Assembly (NCBI RefSeq): GCF_042675665.1
Contig: NZ_JBHTJI010000001.1
Coordinates: 930,001 to 994,000, forward strand
Length of the DNA: 64,000 bases
Reading direction: 5' to 3'
From: Mariniflexile jejuense
Lineage (GTDB): Bacteria; Bacteroidota; Bacteroidia; Flavobacteriales; Flavobacteriaceae
Part shown: positions 49,364-58,288 of the stretch, in pieces
Layout of the letters: each line of letters starts with the position of its first letter
Position numbering within the stretch: the first letter of the stretch is position 1
Notes under the pieces: generated by a model
Database searches by the model: none
Seen by the model: only the letters and a program-made list of their open reading frames with translations
Told to the model about the DNA's origin: nothing
Made by a program: the position numbers and the translations under genes

Positions 49364-50087
49364 TTGTTTTCCCAAATCGTCTTTCTCTTTTTTGATATTC
49401 AATAATAGCTTCATACAAATGCTGCTTTGTAAAATCTGGCCACAATACGCTTGTAAAATACAGTTCAGCATATGCAATTTGCCAAAGTAAAAAGTTGCTT
49501 ATACGTTGCTCTCCACTGGTTCTAATAAGCAAATCTACATCTGGTAAATTATGCGTGTAAAGATGCTCATTAATAATTGATTCATCAATTTTTTCGAGCG
49601 AAATTATATTATTTTTAACTTTAATACTAATCTCTTTAACAGTATTTAGCAATTCTTCTCTAGAACCGTAGCTTAGTGCTAACGTTAAAGTCATTCTGGT
49701 GTTGCCTTTTGTTTGTTCAATAACTTCTAGTAGTTCTTTATGAACTTTTTTAGGTAAGGTGTTTAAATTACCTATGGCAGCTAATTTGATATTGTTGTTT
49801 TGAAGTGTGCTTATTTCTTTTTTTAATGATGAAACCAAAAGTTTCATAAGCGTTTGTACTTCTAGTTTAGGACGATTCCAGTTTTCGGTTGAAAAAGCAT
49901 AAAGTGTTAAGTTTTCAACACCAAGTTCTGCACAAGCTTCAACGGTTTGTCTAACCGATTTTGTGCCATTTTCGTGCCCAAAAGCACGCATCATGCCTTG
50001 TTGTTTTGCCCAACGCCCATTGCCATCCATTATAATTGCAATGTGTTTTGGAAGGTTTTTGCTTAAAACTGTTTCTTTTAAATTCAT
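49347..50087 (-). CDS. uppS: Isoprenyl (undecaprenyl) diphosphate synthase
   Basis: Makes the C55 lipid carrier for peptidoglycan and polysaccharides. 246 aa with PKHIAIIMDGNGRWAKQQG (catalytic Asp21), TLYAFSTENWNRP, and LLIRTSGEQRISNFLLWQIAYAELYF near the C-terminus. 1 bp separates it from the PorG-like gene and its end overlaps bamA, so these genes are translated from one message. Confidence 0.97.
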   Translation of the reverse strand: MNLKETVLSKNLPKHIAIIMDGNGRWAKQQGMMRAFGHENGTKSVRQTVEACAELGVENLTLYAFSTENWNRPKLEVQTLMKLLVSSLKKEISTLQNNNIKLAAIGNLNTLPKKVHKELLEVIEQTKGNTRMTLTLALSYGSREELLNTVKEISIKVKNNIISLEKIDESIINEHLYTHNLPDVDLLIRTSGEQRISNFLLWQIAYAELYFTSVLWPDFTKQHLYEAIIEYQKRERRFGKTSEQLS

Positions 50088-50088
50088 T

Positions 50089-50775
50089 TTAATTTACACA
50101 ATAGCATGGGTTTTCACCAAATGTATAGGTTAGGGTTATGCCCGAAAACACATACCAATCGTTGTTATTTATATTTCCAAATCTATATTGTTGCAGGTTG
50201 GTGTTTTTTGGTAAACTACCATCAAGTGCGTCTGAAAATGTATATCGTGCACCAACTTCAACACCTAAAATGAAATTTCCTAAAAAATTTGATTTAAAAC
50301 CTATTGCCATAGGAATTCCAAATGCCCAACTAGAATTATTTTCATCGGTTTGTAAACCATTTAAGAAATAAGAATTATCATGGTGTGCAGCACTAATGCC
50401 TGAGTATAAGTATGGCGTGCCTATTTTTCTGCCTGCATGTAAATCGAAATCTATAAAAGTAAATTCCATGCCTAAAGCAATTTCTGTGATTTTGGTATTA
50501 AATTGGTAACCTCTTTGTATGCGTCGTGGATCGTCTGAATTGGTATCTACACCTTCCAAATCACTAAAAATTAAAGACGCTCTGTAAGAATGGCGCTTAC
50601 TTCTATTCCATTTGTAAATACCACCAATTGCTAGTTGATTGGGTGAAATGTAATTGGTAGCACCAACATCGCCAATAAAATTACTACCTCCTACAAATAT
50701 GCCTAATTCATTAATTTGAGCATGGCTTAGTTGTATGGTTAAAATGCTTAATATCAATATGGTTAAATGCCTCAT
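50089..50775 (-). CDS. DUF6089/PorG-like outer-membrane protein
   Basis: 228 aa with a signal peptide ending in LSHAQ. About eight amphipathic strands follow (ELGIFVGGSNFIGDVGATNY, KRHSYRASLIFSDLEGVD, ITEIALGMEFTFIDFDLH, WYVFSGITLTYTFG), as in small outer-membrane barrels. The family includes PorG of the type IX secretion system, and in Flavobacteriaceae it is found before uppS and bamA. Whether this copy works in T9SS is inferred from homology by pattern. A TATATTTG -7 box lies at 50793-50800. Confidence 0.85.
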   Translation of the reverse strand: MRHLTILILSILTIQLSHAQINELGIFVGGSNFIGDVGATNYISPNQLAIGGIYKWNRSKRHSYRASLIFSDLEGVDTNSDDPRRIQRGYQFNTKITEIALGMEFTFIDFDLHAGRKIGTPYLYSGISAAHHDNSYFLNGLQTDENNSSWAFGIPMAIGFKSNFLGNFILGVEVGARYTFSDALDGSLPKNTNLQQYRFGNINNNDWYVFSGITLTYTFGENPCYCVN

Positions 50776-50792
50776 AAATATTCAAAAGTTTG

Positions 50793-50800
50793 CAAATATA
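50793..50800 (-). promoter_or_regulatory. -7 box of the PorG-like/uppS/bamA unit
   Basis: The minus strand reads TATATTTG, an exact match, 18 bp before the PorG-like start codon. The -33 element is weak. Confidence 0.4.
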
Positions 50801-50874
50801 ATAAATAAGATTAGCCTAAAGCTATTTGAACTAAATTGTATTAGTGTAAAACAGCATTTATGCTAAATTATTGT

Positions 50875-51759
50875 TTAATTGCGCTTGTCTTCACCCCAAA
50901 GTAGTTTTTTTCGAAGTGTATCTAAAAAGCTTTCGTCTAAAAGGTCTATCATTTTAATTTTAAAATCGGCTTTTTTAATTTTGATTATGGTACCATTTTC
51001 TAGAGTCGCAATTCTTGAGTCTAGGGATATTAAATGGCTTTCTTCACGTCCTTCAACTTTTAATTGAATTTCTGTAGAATCGGGAATTATTAAAGGTCTA
51101 GCGCTTAAATTATGTGGTGCAATAGGTGCTAAAACAAAACTGTTGGTATCTGGTGTAATTACTGGACCGCCACAACTTAGTGAATAGCCTGTGGAGCCTG
51201 TTGGTGTTGAAACAATTAAACCATCACTCCAATACGATGTTAGGTATTCGCCATTTAAATAGGTTTCAACGGTAATCATGGATGTGGTGTTTTTTCTGCT
51301 TACAGCTACTTCATTTAATGCGAAGTTAAGCGATGAAATTTCATTGTTACTTGGTGTTGTTTCAACAGAAAGTAAACTGCGTTCGGATATTTTATATTTG
51401 CCGTCAATAATGTTTTGAATGGCTTTTTCTATTTGATTTACTTGTATGGTTGCTAAAAAACCTAATCTGCCAGTATTTATGCCAATGATAGGAATATCCA
51501 TATCTTTTACAAAAATAATGGCGCGTAAAATAGTACCATCGCCTCCAACACTTACTAGAAAATCGAACGATTTATCTAAAGTGTCAAAGGTTTTAAACGA
51601 TTTATAATCATCAAAATTTGGTGCTTCTTTTTTTATTAAATTAAAAAACTCGGTTTCAATGTAAGCATCGGCATGTTTTTTTAATAAATAATCGAATAAC
51701 CGTTCAACCGATGTTGTTGTAGTTTCATTGTAAAATCGTCCAAATACGGCAACCTTCAT
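50875..51759 (-). CDS. nadK: NAD kinase
   Basis: Phosphorylates NAD to NADP. 294 aa with DFLVSVGGDGTILRAI (GGDG), GINTGRLGFLATI, and the second motif STPTGSTGYSLSCGGPVITPD. Begins 4 bp after the CBS-protein gene, so the two share a transcript; about 100 bp then separate it from the PorG-like gene. Confidence 0.97.
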   Translation of the reverse strand: MKVAVFGRFYNETTTTSVERLFDYLLKKHADAYIETEFFNLIKKEAPNFDDYKSFKTFDTLDKSFDFLVSVGGDGTILRAIIFVKDMDIPIIGINTGRLGFLATIQVNQIEKAIQNIIDGKYKISERSLLSVETTPSNNEISSLNFALNEVAVSRKNTTSMITVETYLNGEYLTSYWSDGLIVSTPTGSTGYSLSCGGPVITPDTNSFVLAPIAPHNLSARPLIIPDSTEIQLKVEGREESHLISLDSRIATLENGTIIKIKKADFKIKMIDLLDESFLDTLRKKLLWGEDKRN

Positions 51760-51763
51760 GTGT

Positions 51764-52423
51764 TTATATGCTTAAATATTTATTTAAATAGTCTGAACGG
51801 TCTTTCAAGCTTTCTATATAGCTATCTTCTTCATGTCCAGAAACTATACTATAGCTGTAGCGTCTAAACGTTTGGATAATATCATTTAGCCCTGTATTAC
51901 CTATTTTTAATGTAATTTGAACCAAGTCTGGTTTCATTTTAGATATAAAAGCACCTAGCAATCTGCCATTGTTGGATTCTACAATTTGGCATATTTCACT
52001 AAAAGAATAATCGTTAATGCCTTTCTCAACCACTAAAATGCCACCTTGTTCAGAGAAAAACGGCGAATCGCTAAATAAATTAATAACTTCTTTTAATTCA
52101 TAGTAACCCAAATACGTGTTTTGGCTATTTAAAACAGGCATGATATTGGTTGAATTTTTTGCAAATGCCTCTAAAACATCAAGCCAAATGGTGGTATCGC
52201 GCACAAAAAAATCTTCAATAGCATATTTATAATCTTCAACGGCTTTGTCACTTTCAAAACAATGCGCATCCGTTTCAGAAAAACATCCTAAATACACTTT
52301 ATTATTGTCTTGAATAGGAATGTGCGAATAGGTTAACTGATTAAATAGTTGTTGCAAATCGCTTATTTTGCTTGTGCTATTTAATGGCTTTATATCGTTT
52401 ATAATAAATTCTGATAGTTTCAT
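51764..52423 (-). CDS. CBS-pair protein with ACT-like C-terminal domain
   Basis: 219 aa, no membrane segments. Residues about 1-135 form a CBS pair (IKPLNSTSKISDLQQLFNQLTYSHIPI ... FFVRDTTIWLDVLEAFAKNSTNIMPVL). The C-terminal part (about 145-210: GGILVVEKGINDYSFSEICQ, then LVQITLKIGNTGLNDIIQTF) looks like an ACT domain. Such proteins probably sense nucleotides or amino acids. The coupling to nadK suggests a role in sensing adenine nucleotides or NAD(P), by context only. Confidence 0.88.
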   Translation of the reverse strand: MKLSEFIINDIKPLNSTSKISDLQQLFNQLTYSHIPIQDNNKVYLGCFSETDAHCFESDKAVEDYKYAIEDFFVRDTTIWLDVLEAFAKNSTNIMPVLNSQNTYLGYYELKEVINLFSDSPFFSEQGGILVVEKGINDYSFSEICQIVESNNGRLLGAFISKMKPDLVQITLKIGNTGLNDIIQTFRRYSYSIVSGHEEDSYIESLKDRSDYLNKYLSI

Positions 52424-52484
52424 TGTCCTATTTAAATCATTGCAAATTAATCAAAAAAAAAGCATATAAGCCTGTTCTACTTTG

Positions 52485-52492
52485 TATTTTTG
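52485..52492 (+). promoter_or_regulatory. -7 box of pdxJ
   Basis: TATTTTTG lies 19 bp before the pdxJ ATG in the divergent gap with the CBS gene. No good -33 element. Confidence 0.4.
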
Positions 52493-52511
52493 CCTTTCAA
52501 AACAGTAATAC

Positions 52512-53225
52512 ATGACAAAGTTAAGTGTAAATATTAACAAAATAGCAACTTTAAGAAACTCAAGAGGTGGCGATGTGCCTAATGTGGTTCAGTTTGCAAA
52601 AGATGTGCAACGCTTTGGTGCTGAAGGCGTAACCATACACCCAAGACCCGATGAACGCCATATTCGCTACCAAGATGCACACGATTTAAAACCAGTAGTT
52701 TATACAGAGTATAATATTGAAGGAAATCCGGTAGATTCGTTTTTAAACTTGGTTTTAAAAGTAAAACCTACACAAGTAACCTTAGTGCCCGATGCCGAAG
52801 ATGCCATAACAAGTAATGCGGGTTGGGATACACTTAAACACAAAGATTTTTTAGTTGATGTGATTAAAGAATTTCAACAAAACGGCATTAGAACCTCTAT
52901 TTTTGTTGATCCAGTTTTAAGTCAAATTGAAGGCGCAAAAGCAACTGGAACCGATAGAATTGAATTATACACCGAAGCTTTTGCACACCAATACAGTTTA
53001 GGAAATAAAAGTGCTATAAAACCATATACCGCTTGCGCTGAATTGGCTAACAAATTGGGTTTAGGCATTAATGCAGGACACGATTTATCACTCGATAATA
53101 TTCAATTTTTTAAAGAAAACATTCCTAATTTACTAGAAGTTTCTATTGGGCATGCTTTAATAGCCGAAAGTTTATATTTGGGTATAGAAAACGTTATTCA
53201 AATGTATCTTCATAAACTTAAATAG
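52512..53225 (+). CDS. pdxJ: Pyridoxine 5'-phosphate synthase
   Basis: The last step of the DXP-dependent vitamin B6 pathway, joining deoxyxylulose-5-phosphate with 3-amino-1-hydroxyacetone phosphate. A TIM barrel of 237 aa with KLSVNINKIATLRNSRGGDVPN, GAEGVTIHPRPDERHIR, LVPDAEDAITSNAGWD, and GINAGHDLSLDNIQF with EVSIGHALIAESLYLG at the phosphate site. A hydrolase gene follows after 45 bp. Confidence 0.98.
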   Translation: MTKLSVNINKIATLRNSRGGDVPNVVQFAKDVQRFGAEGVTIHPRPDERHIRYQDAHDLKPVVYTEYNIEGNPVDSFLNLVLKVKPTQVTLVPDAEDAITSNAGWDTLKHKDFLVDVIKEFQQNGIRTSIFVDPVLSQIEGAKATGTDRIELYTEAFAHQYSLGNKSAIKPYTACAELANKLGLGINAGHDLSLDNIQFFKENIPNLLEVSIGHALIAESLYLGIENVIQMYLHKLK

Positions 53226-53270
53226 TTCAAAAAAATCATAAATCGATAATCAAAATTCATTAATCAAAAA

Positions 53271-54032
53271 ATGCTTTTACATTCAAATATATTAGGAAAA
53301 GGCAAGCCATTTGTTATTCTTCATGGGTTTTTAGGCATGAGTGATAATTGGAAAACACTGGGTGTTCAATTTAGTGAACAAGATTATGAAGTTCATTTGG
53401 TAGATCAGCGTAATCATGGTCAAAGCTTTCATAGCGATGCGTTTAGTTATGAAGTTCTGGTTGAAGATTTAAAAGTGTATTGCGATTCACATAAACTTCA
53501 AAATATCATATTACTTGGGCATTCCATGGGCGGAAAAACAGCTATGTTGTTCGCTACAAAATACCCAGAATTAGTTTCTAAATTAATAATTGCCGATATA
53601 TCACCACGTTTTTACCCTGTACATCACGACGGTATTTTAAACGGATTGAGTGCTTTAAATTTTGATGTTATTAAAAGTAGAGGCGAAGCAGAAAGTGTGT
53701 TAAGTAGTTATATTTCCGATTATGGCACGCGTCAATTTTTACTTAAAAACCTGTATTGGGTTGAAAAAGGCAAATTGGGCTTACGTATGAATTTAGAAGT
53801 TTTAAAAGAAGAAGTTGCCGAAGTTGGCGAACCGCTACCATCTCAAGCTACTTTTAAAAAAGACACCTTGTTTTTACGTGGCGATCGTTCAGAATACATA
53901 GGAATTGATGATGAACGTATTATAATAAATCACTTTCCCAATGCAAAAATTGCTACAATAGCAAACGCTGGTCATTGGCTGCATGCTGAAAACCCAAAAG
54001 ACTTTTTTGATGCTGTGATGCAGTTTGTTTAA
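53271..54032 (+). CDS. Alpha/beta hydrolase
   Basis: 253 aa alpha/beta fold, probably cytoplasmic. Oxyanion-hole motif HGFLGMSDNWKTL, nucleophile elbow LLGHSMGGKTAM (Ser85) and terminal His in IANAGHWLHAENP; the Asp is probably in FLRGDRSEYIG. This matches the YbfF/PHI-type esterase group, acting on small acyl esters or thioesters. The natural substrate is unknown. Probably co-transcribed with pdxJ. Confidence 0.92.
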   Translation: MLLHSNILGKGKPFVILHGFLGMSDNWKTLGVQFSEQDYEVHLVDQRNHGQSFHSDAFSYEVLVEDLKVYCDSHKLQNIILLGHSMGGKTAMLFATKYPELVSKLIIADISPRFYPVHHDGILNGLSALNFDVIKSRGEAESVLSSYISDYGTRQFLLKNLYWVEKGKLGLRMNLEVLKEEVAEVGEPLPSQATFKKDTLFLRGDRSEYIGIDDERIIINHFPNAKIATIANAGHWLHAENPKDFFDAVMQFV

Positions 54033-54068
54033 TTAAATATTTTGTATTTTTATTAAAAACAAATCATC

Positions 54069-54422
54069 ATGACTACAATTCTTAAACTGCTTTTAACTGC
54101 TTTGGCGGTATTTGTTTTAGCACATTTTTTACCTGGAGTAACGTTATCTGGCGATGTATATGTAAATGCTATTATTGTAGCCGTAGTTTTGGCGGTTCTA
54201 AATGTGTTGGTAAAACCTATTTTGATAATTTTAACTCTACCAATTACCATAGTTACATTAGGCTTATTTTTACTGATAATAAACGCATTAATTATTTTGC
54301 TAGCCGATAAATTGATAGATGGCTTTACTGTAAATAGTATTTGGACAGCTGTATTATTTAGCATTTTGCTTTCTATACTTCAATCATTACTACATTCGCT
54401 TTTAAAAGAAGACAAAAAATAG
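54069..54422 (+). CDS. Holin-superfamily-IV-like small membrane protein
   Basis: 117 aa with four hydrophobic helices: ILKLLLTALAVFVLAHFLPGV, VNAIIVAVVLAVLNVLVKPIL, IVTLGLFLLIINALIILLA and AVLFSILLSILQSLLHSLL. The NVLVKPILIILTLPITIVTLGLF core is the signature of the 'phage holin family 4' (PF04020). The name is historical; these chromosomal genes are not part of a phage and no lysis genes are near. Confidence 0.9.
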   Translation: MTTILKLLLTALAVFVLAHFLPGVTLSGDVYVNAIIVAVVLAVLNVLVKPILIILTLPITIVTLGLFLLIINALIILLADKLIDGFTVNSIWTAVLFSILLSILQSLLHSLLKEDKK

Positions 54423-54445
54423 CTTACAATCAAGCTGTTAAAAAC

Positions 54446-54484
54446 TTTGTCGGGTTGCAAAAATGTTATATTTTTGCAACCCGA
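54446..54484 (+). promoter_or_regulatory. tig promoter nested in a 14-bp inverted repeat
   Basis: TCGGGTTGCAAAAA (54450-54463) and TTTTTGCAACCCGA (54471-54484) are exact complements around TGTTATA. TTTG (54446-54449), a 19-bp spacer and TATTTTTG (54469-54476) form an exact promoter, with the -7 box in the right arm. The repeat is also a plausible terminator for the holin-like gene. Confidence 0.7.
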
Positions 54485-54562
54485 TTTTAATTACAAATAA
54501 TCGTAGTTTTAAAACAAACTTATATCGTTAAATGCCTGTAAAAAGGCTCATATCATTTAAAA

Positions 54563-55891
54563 ATGAATATTACAAGAGAAAACGTTGATGCATTAAATGC
54601 TGTAGTAAAAGTAGATATCGCTAAAGAAGATTATAGCGCTAAAGTGGAGAAAATCTTAACAGATTACAGAAAAACAGCAAACATTCCTGGTTTTAGAAAA
54701 GGGCAAGTGCCAATGGGAATGGTGAAAAAACAATACGGAAAGGCAGTATTAGTTGATGAAGTTAACAAACTATTACAAGACGCATTAAATAAATATCTTA
54801 CAGAAGAAAAATTAGATGTTTTAGGGCAACCATTACCAAAACCACAAGATACAATAAATTGGGATGCTGATACACTTTCATTTGAATTTGAATTAGGTTT
54901 AGCACCAGAATTTGAAGTGACTTTGAAAGGTAAAGAAGCCATTACGCAATACAATATTGTTGCTGATGATAAAATGATTAACGAACAAGTTGAGCGTATT
55001 CAAAAACAATATGGTAAATTAATTTCGCAATCTGTAGTTGAAAAAGAAAGTGAAATTACTGGTGTTTTTAAAAATGAAGAACGCGAAATTGAAAATAAAG
55101 TAACCTTAACTTTAGATAAATTTAAAGGAAAAGCTACTGAAAAATTATTTATTGGCGCAAAAACGGGCGATGTAATTACATTACAAACAAAAGGATTGTA
55201 TGATGATGAGCATGAATTAATGCACGCATTAAAATTAGGTCATGATGATATTCATGGTTTAGATATTGAAGTAACATTTACAATTTCTGAAATCAATACA
55301 CGTGAGTTAGCAGATTTAGACCAAGATTTGTTTGATAAATTATTTGGCAAAGATGTTGTTACATCGGTTACAGAATTAAAAGATAAAATAAAAGAAGATG
55401 CTGAAAAGCAATTTGCTCAACAAGCAGATCAGAAATTTTTAAATGATGTTACTGAATATTTAGTTGAAAACACCAAGTTTGATTTGCCAGCGTCATTTTT
55501 ACAAAAATGGATGCAAACAGCAGGCGAACAACCTCTAGACAGTGAACAAGCAAAAGAAGAATATGAGAAATCTGAAAAAAGCTTACGCTACCAATTGATT
55601 GAAGGTAAGTTAATTACAGATAATAATATTCAAATAACGATGGATGATATTAAAAATCATTCAAGAGAGATGATAAAAGCGCAAATGGCACAATTTGGGC
55701 AAATGAATCCTTCTGACGAAGAATTGGATAACATTGCTGCACGTATTTTATCAAATCAAGATGAAGCACGTCGTATTTCAGAGCAATTAGTAAGTCAAAA
55801 ATTATTATCACTTTACAAAGAAAAAGCAAACTTCAAAGTAAAAGAATTAAGCTACGAAAACTTTGTTAAAGAAGTTTACGGACACAAATAA
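54563..55891 (+). CDS. tig: Trigger factor
   Basis: Ribosome-bound chaperone. 442 aa: N-terminal ribosome-binding domain with the GFRKGQVPMGMVKKQYG signature, a PPIase-like middle domain (about 150-245), and a long helical C-terminal chaperone domain (about 260-440). The FKBP domain is divergent, with no clear active-site pattern, as usual in Bacteroidota. It precedes clpP and clpX, the common tig-clpP-clpX order, with a terminator between tig and clpP. Confidence 0.96.
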   Translation: MNITRENVDALNAVVKVDIAKEDYSAKVEKILTDYRKTANIPGFRKGQVPMGMVKKQYGKAVLVDEVNKLLQDALNKYLTEEKLDVLGQPLPKPQDTINWDADTLSFEFELGLAPEFEVTLKGKEAITQYNIVADDKMINEQVERIQKQYGKLISQSVVEKESEITGVFKNEEREIENKVTLTLDKFKGKATEKLFIGAKTGDVITLQTKGLYDDEHELMHALKLGHDDIHGLDIEVTFTISEINTRELADLDQDLFDKLFGKDVVTSVTELKDKIKEDAEKQFAQQADQKFLNDVTEYLVENTKFDLPASFLQKWMQTAGEQPLDSEQAKEEYEKSEKSLRYQLIEGKLITDNNIQITMDDIKNHSREMIKAQMAQFGQMNPSDEELDNIAARILSNQDEARRISEQLVSQKLLSLYKEKANFKVKELSYENFVKEVYGHK

Positions 55892-55922
55892 TACTGTGCC
55901 TTTAAAGAATAATTCATTATAT

Positions 55923-55956
55923 TTAGGCGCTATAATTTAACAATTGTAGCGCCTAA
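55923..55956. terminator. Terminator between tig and clpP
   Basis: TTAGGCGCTA (55923-55932) pairs with TAGCGCCTAA (55947-55956), with extra AATT/AATT pairing inside and TTTG after it. Confidence 0.7.
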
Positions 55957-56068
55957 TTTGTTGAGTACATTTAGCTTCAAAAAATTAGAAAATAATTTTT
56001 AAATAATTTTTTGAAATCACTCAACTGAATATTAAGGATTTAACTTAAAACAACAACAAGTAACAATT

Positions 56069-56743
56069 ATGGATTACGCAAAAGAATTTGAAAAATTCGC
56101 TATAAAAGATCAAGGCATAAGCAGTACATACTATAACAAAATCATAAGTAGTATGTATCCAACTAGCTTAACACCAAATATTATTGAAGAACGCCAAATG
56201 AATATTGCTATTTTTGATGTGTTTTCTCGTTTAATGATGGACCGCATCATTTTTATGGGAACAGCCATAAACGACCAAGTAGCTAATATTATTCAAGCAC
56301 AACTATTGTTTTTAGAAAGTACCGATGCTTCAAAAGATATTCAAATATATATCAATTCACCGGGTGGAAGTGTGTATGCAGGGTTGGGTATTTATGATAC
56401 CATGCAATTTATAAAACCAGATGTAGCAACCATTTGTACAGGTATGGCGGCATCAATGGGTGCAGTATTATTATGCGCAGGCGCTAAAGGCAAGCGTAGT
56501 GGTTTAACGCATTCACGTGTTATGATTCATCAACCATTAGGTGGCGCACAAGGACAAGCAAGTGATATTGAAATTACAGCAAGAGAAATTCTTATTTTAA
56601 AAGAAGAACTTTATAAAATTATTAGTAAGCATTCTGGACAAGATTACGATAAAGTGTATGCTGATAGTGATAGAGATTACTGGATGAAAGCTGATAAAGC
56701 TAAGGAATACGGTATGATTGATGAGATTTTAGCACGTAATTAA
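56069..56743 (+). CDS. clpP: ATP-dependent Clp protease proteolytic subunit
   Basis: Serine protease that forms the ClpP tetradecamer. 224 aa with Ser129 in CTGMAASMGAVLLCAG, His154 in RVMIHQPLGGAQGQ and a later Asp in KVYADSDRDYWM. The 'INSPGGSVYAGLGIYD' segment gives the oxyanion/substrate groove. clpX follows after 74 bp. Confidence 0.98.
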   Translation: MDYAKEFEKFAIKDQGISSTYYNKIISSMYPTSLTPNIIEERQMNIAIFDVFSRLMMDRIIFMGTAINDQVANIIQAQLLFLESTDASKDIQIYINSPGGSVYAGLGIYDTMQFIKPDVATICTGMAASMGAVLLCAGAKGKRSGLTHSRVMIHQPLGGAQGQASDIEITAREILILKEELYKIISKHSGQDYDKVYADSDRDYWMKADKAKEYGMIDEILARN

Positions 56744-56817
56744 ATAAAAATTCGTAATTTTAAAGAATTGTTATAGAGTGATTTATAATAATTTATTCCC
56801 TAAAGAGATAAAGATTA

Positions 56818-58050
56818 ATGGCAAAAGAAGAACTGGAATGTTCGTTTTGCGGTCGTAAAAAGCCAGAAACGAATTTATTAATAGCAGGATTAGATGCTCA
56901 TATATGCGATAGATGTATAGAGCAAGCACACGGTATTGTATTAGAAGAATCAAAACAAAACGATAGTAGCGATTTATCTGCCGAATTAAAACTGCGCAAA
57001 CCACAACAAATTAAGGATTTTCTTGATGAGTATATTATAGGGCAAAGCATGACCAAAAAAGTGATGTCTGTTGCAGTATATAATCATTATAAACGTTTAT
57101 TACAACCCGTAACCAAAGACGATATTGAAATTCAAAAAAGTAATATCATCATGGTTGGGCAAACAGGTACAGGTAAAACCTTAGTAGCAAAAACCATTGC
57201 AAAAATGTTAAATGTACCATTAGCTATTGTTGATGCAACTGTTTTAACAGAAGCTGGTTATGTAGGTGAAGATGTAGAAAGTATTTTAACACGCTTATTA
57301 CAAGCTGCAGATTATAATTTAGAAAAGGCAGAAAAAGGCATCGTTTTTATTGATGAAATTGATAAAATTGCACGTAAAAGTGATAATCCATCTATAACAA
57401 GAGATGTTTCTGGTGAAGGTGTTCAGCAGGCACTTTTAAAGCTTTTAGAAGGCACTATTGTTAATGTGCCACCAAAAGGTGGACGTAAGCATCCTGACCA
57501 AAAATTCATAGAAGTAAATACCGAAAATATTTTATTTATTGCAGGTGGTGCTTTTGATGGTATTGAGCGTCACATCTCAAAACGTTTAAATATGCAAGCA
57601 GTTGGTTACAGCGCATCAAAATCTGATGAAGTTGTAGACCAAGACAACTTGCTACAATACATCATACCTAAAGATTTAAAAGATTTTGGCTTAATACCAG
57701 AAATTATTGGGCGTTTACCAGTACTAACTTATATGGATCCGTTAGATGCGAAAACATTAAGAGCTATACTTACTGAGCCTAAAAATGCTATAATAAAGCA
57801 ATACCAAAAACTATTCTCAATGGATGAAATTGAGTTTACAATTACTGATGGTGCTCTAGATCATATAGTAGATAAAGCTATTGAATACAAATTAGGAGCA
57901 AGAGGCTTGCGTTCACTTTGTGAGGAAATATTAACAGATGCTATGTTTGAATTACCTAGTAGTAATGATAAGCATTTAAATGTAACTAAGAATTATGTTG
58001 AAGATAAGTTGATTAAAACCACTTTAAAAAAGTTAAAAGCAGTTTCATAG
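56818..58050 (+). CDS. clpX: ATP-dependent Clp protease ATPase subunit ClpX
   Basis: AAA+ unfoldase feeding ClpP. 410 aa: N-terminal zinc-binding domain with Cys8, Cys11, Cys30 and Cys33 (ECSFCGRKK, HICDRC). Then Walker A MVGQTGTGKTLVAK, the pore loop region AGYVGEDVES, Walker B IVFIDEIDKIARK, and sensor-II segment YKLGARGLRSLCEEIL. Standard length. A strong terminator follows. Confidence 0.98.
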   Translation: MAKEELECSFCGRKKPETNLLIAGLDAHICDRCIEQAHGIVLEESKQNDSSDLSAELKLRKPQQIKDFLDEYIIGQSMTKKVMSVAVYNHYKRLLQPVTKDDIEIQKSNIIMVGQTGTGKTLVAKTIAKMLNVPLAIVDATVLTEAGYVGEDVESILTRLLQAADYNLEKAEKGIVFIDEIDKIARKSDNPSITRDVSGEGVQQALLKLLEGTIVNVPPKGGRKHPDQKFIEVNTENILFIAGGAFDGIERHISKRLNMQAVGYSASKSDEVVDQDNLLQYIIPKDLKDFGLIPEIIGRLPVLTYMDPLDAKTLRAILTEPKNAIIKQYQKLFSMDEIEFTITDGALDHIVDKAIEYKLGARGLRSLCEEILTDAMFELPSSNDKHLNVTKNYVEDKLIKTTLKKLKAVS

Positions 58051-58072
58051 TTAACATAATTATATAGATATA

Positions 58073-58102
58073 AAAAAACCACGCTAATTAGCGTGGTTTT
58101 TT
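58073..58102. terminator. Terminator after clpX
   Basis: The 30 bp are a perfect inverted repeat with core CCACGCTAATTAGCGTGG flanked by A6 and T6. T-rich on both strands. Confidence 0.92.
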
Positions 58103-58288
58103 ATTTTTTATGGATGTTAATTAATAAAAGACATTACGAGGATTTTGTCATTCTGTTTTTAAAACTTCGTTAAAAGTATATTTATTTTTATTCCTTACAA
58201 TGCTTTTTAGTTGCCTTTTAGATGATAAGACGAAATACTCGTTTAATTACTTTTTCTATGTGTTTTTAGTCGATAATAGTAAAAAGCT

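Noticed and set aside
54053..54364. 103-codon open frame antisense to the holin-like gene
   Set aside because: Mirrors hydrophobic codons of a known membrane protein; no independent support.
54069..54422. Possible prophage remnant because of the holin-like protein
   Set aside because: Neighbours are pdxJ, a hydrolase and tig; no other phage genes. The family name is historical.
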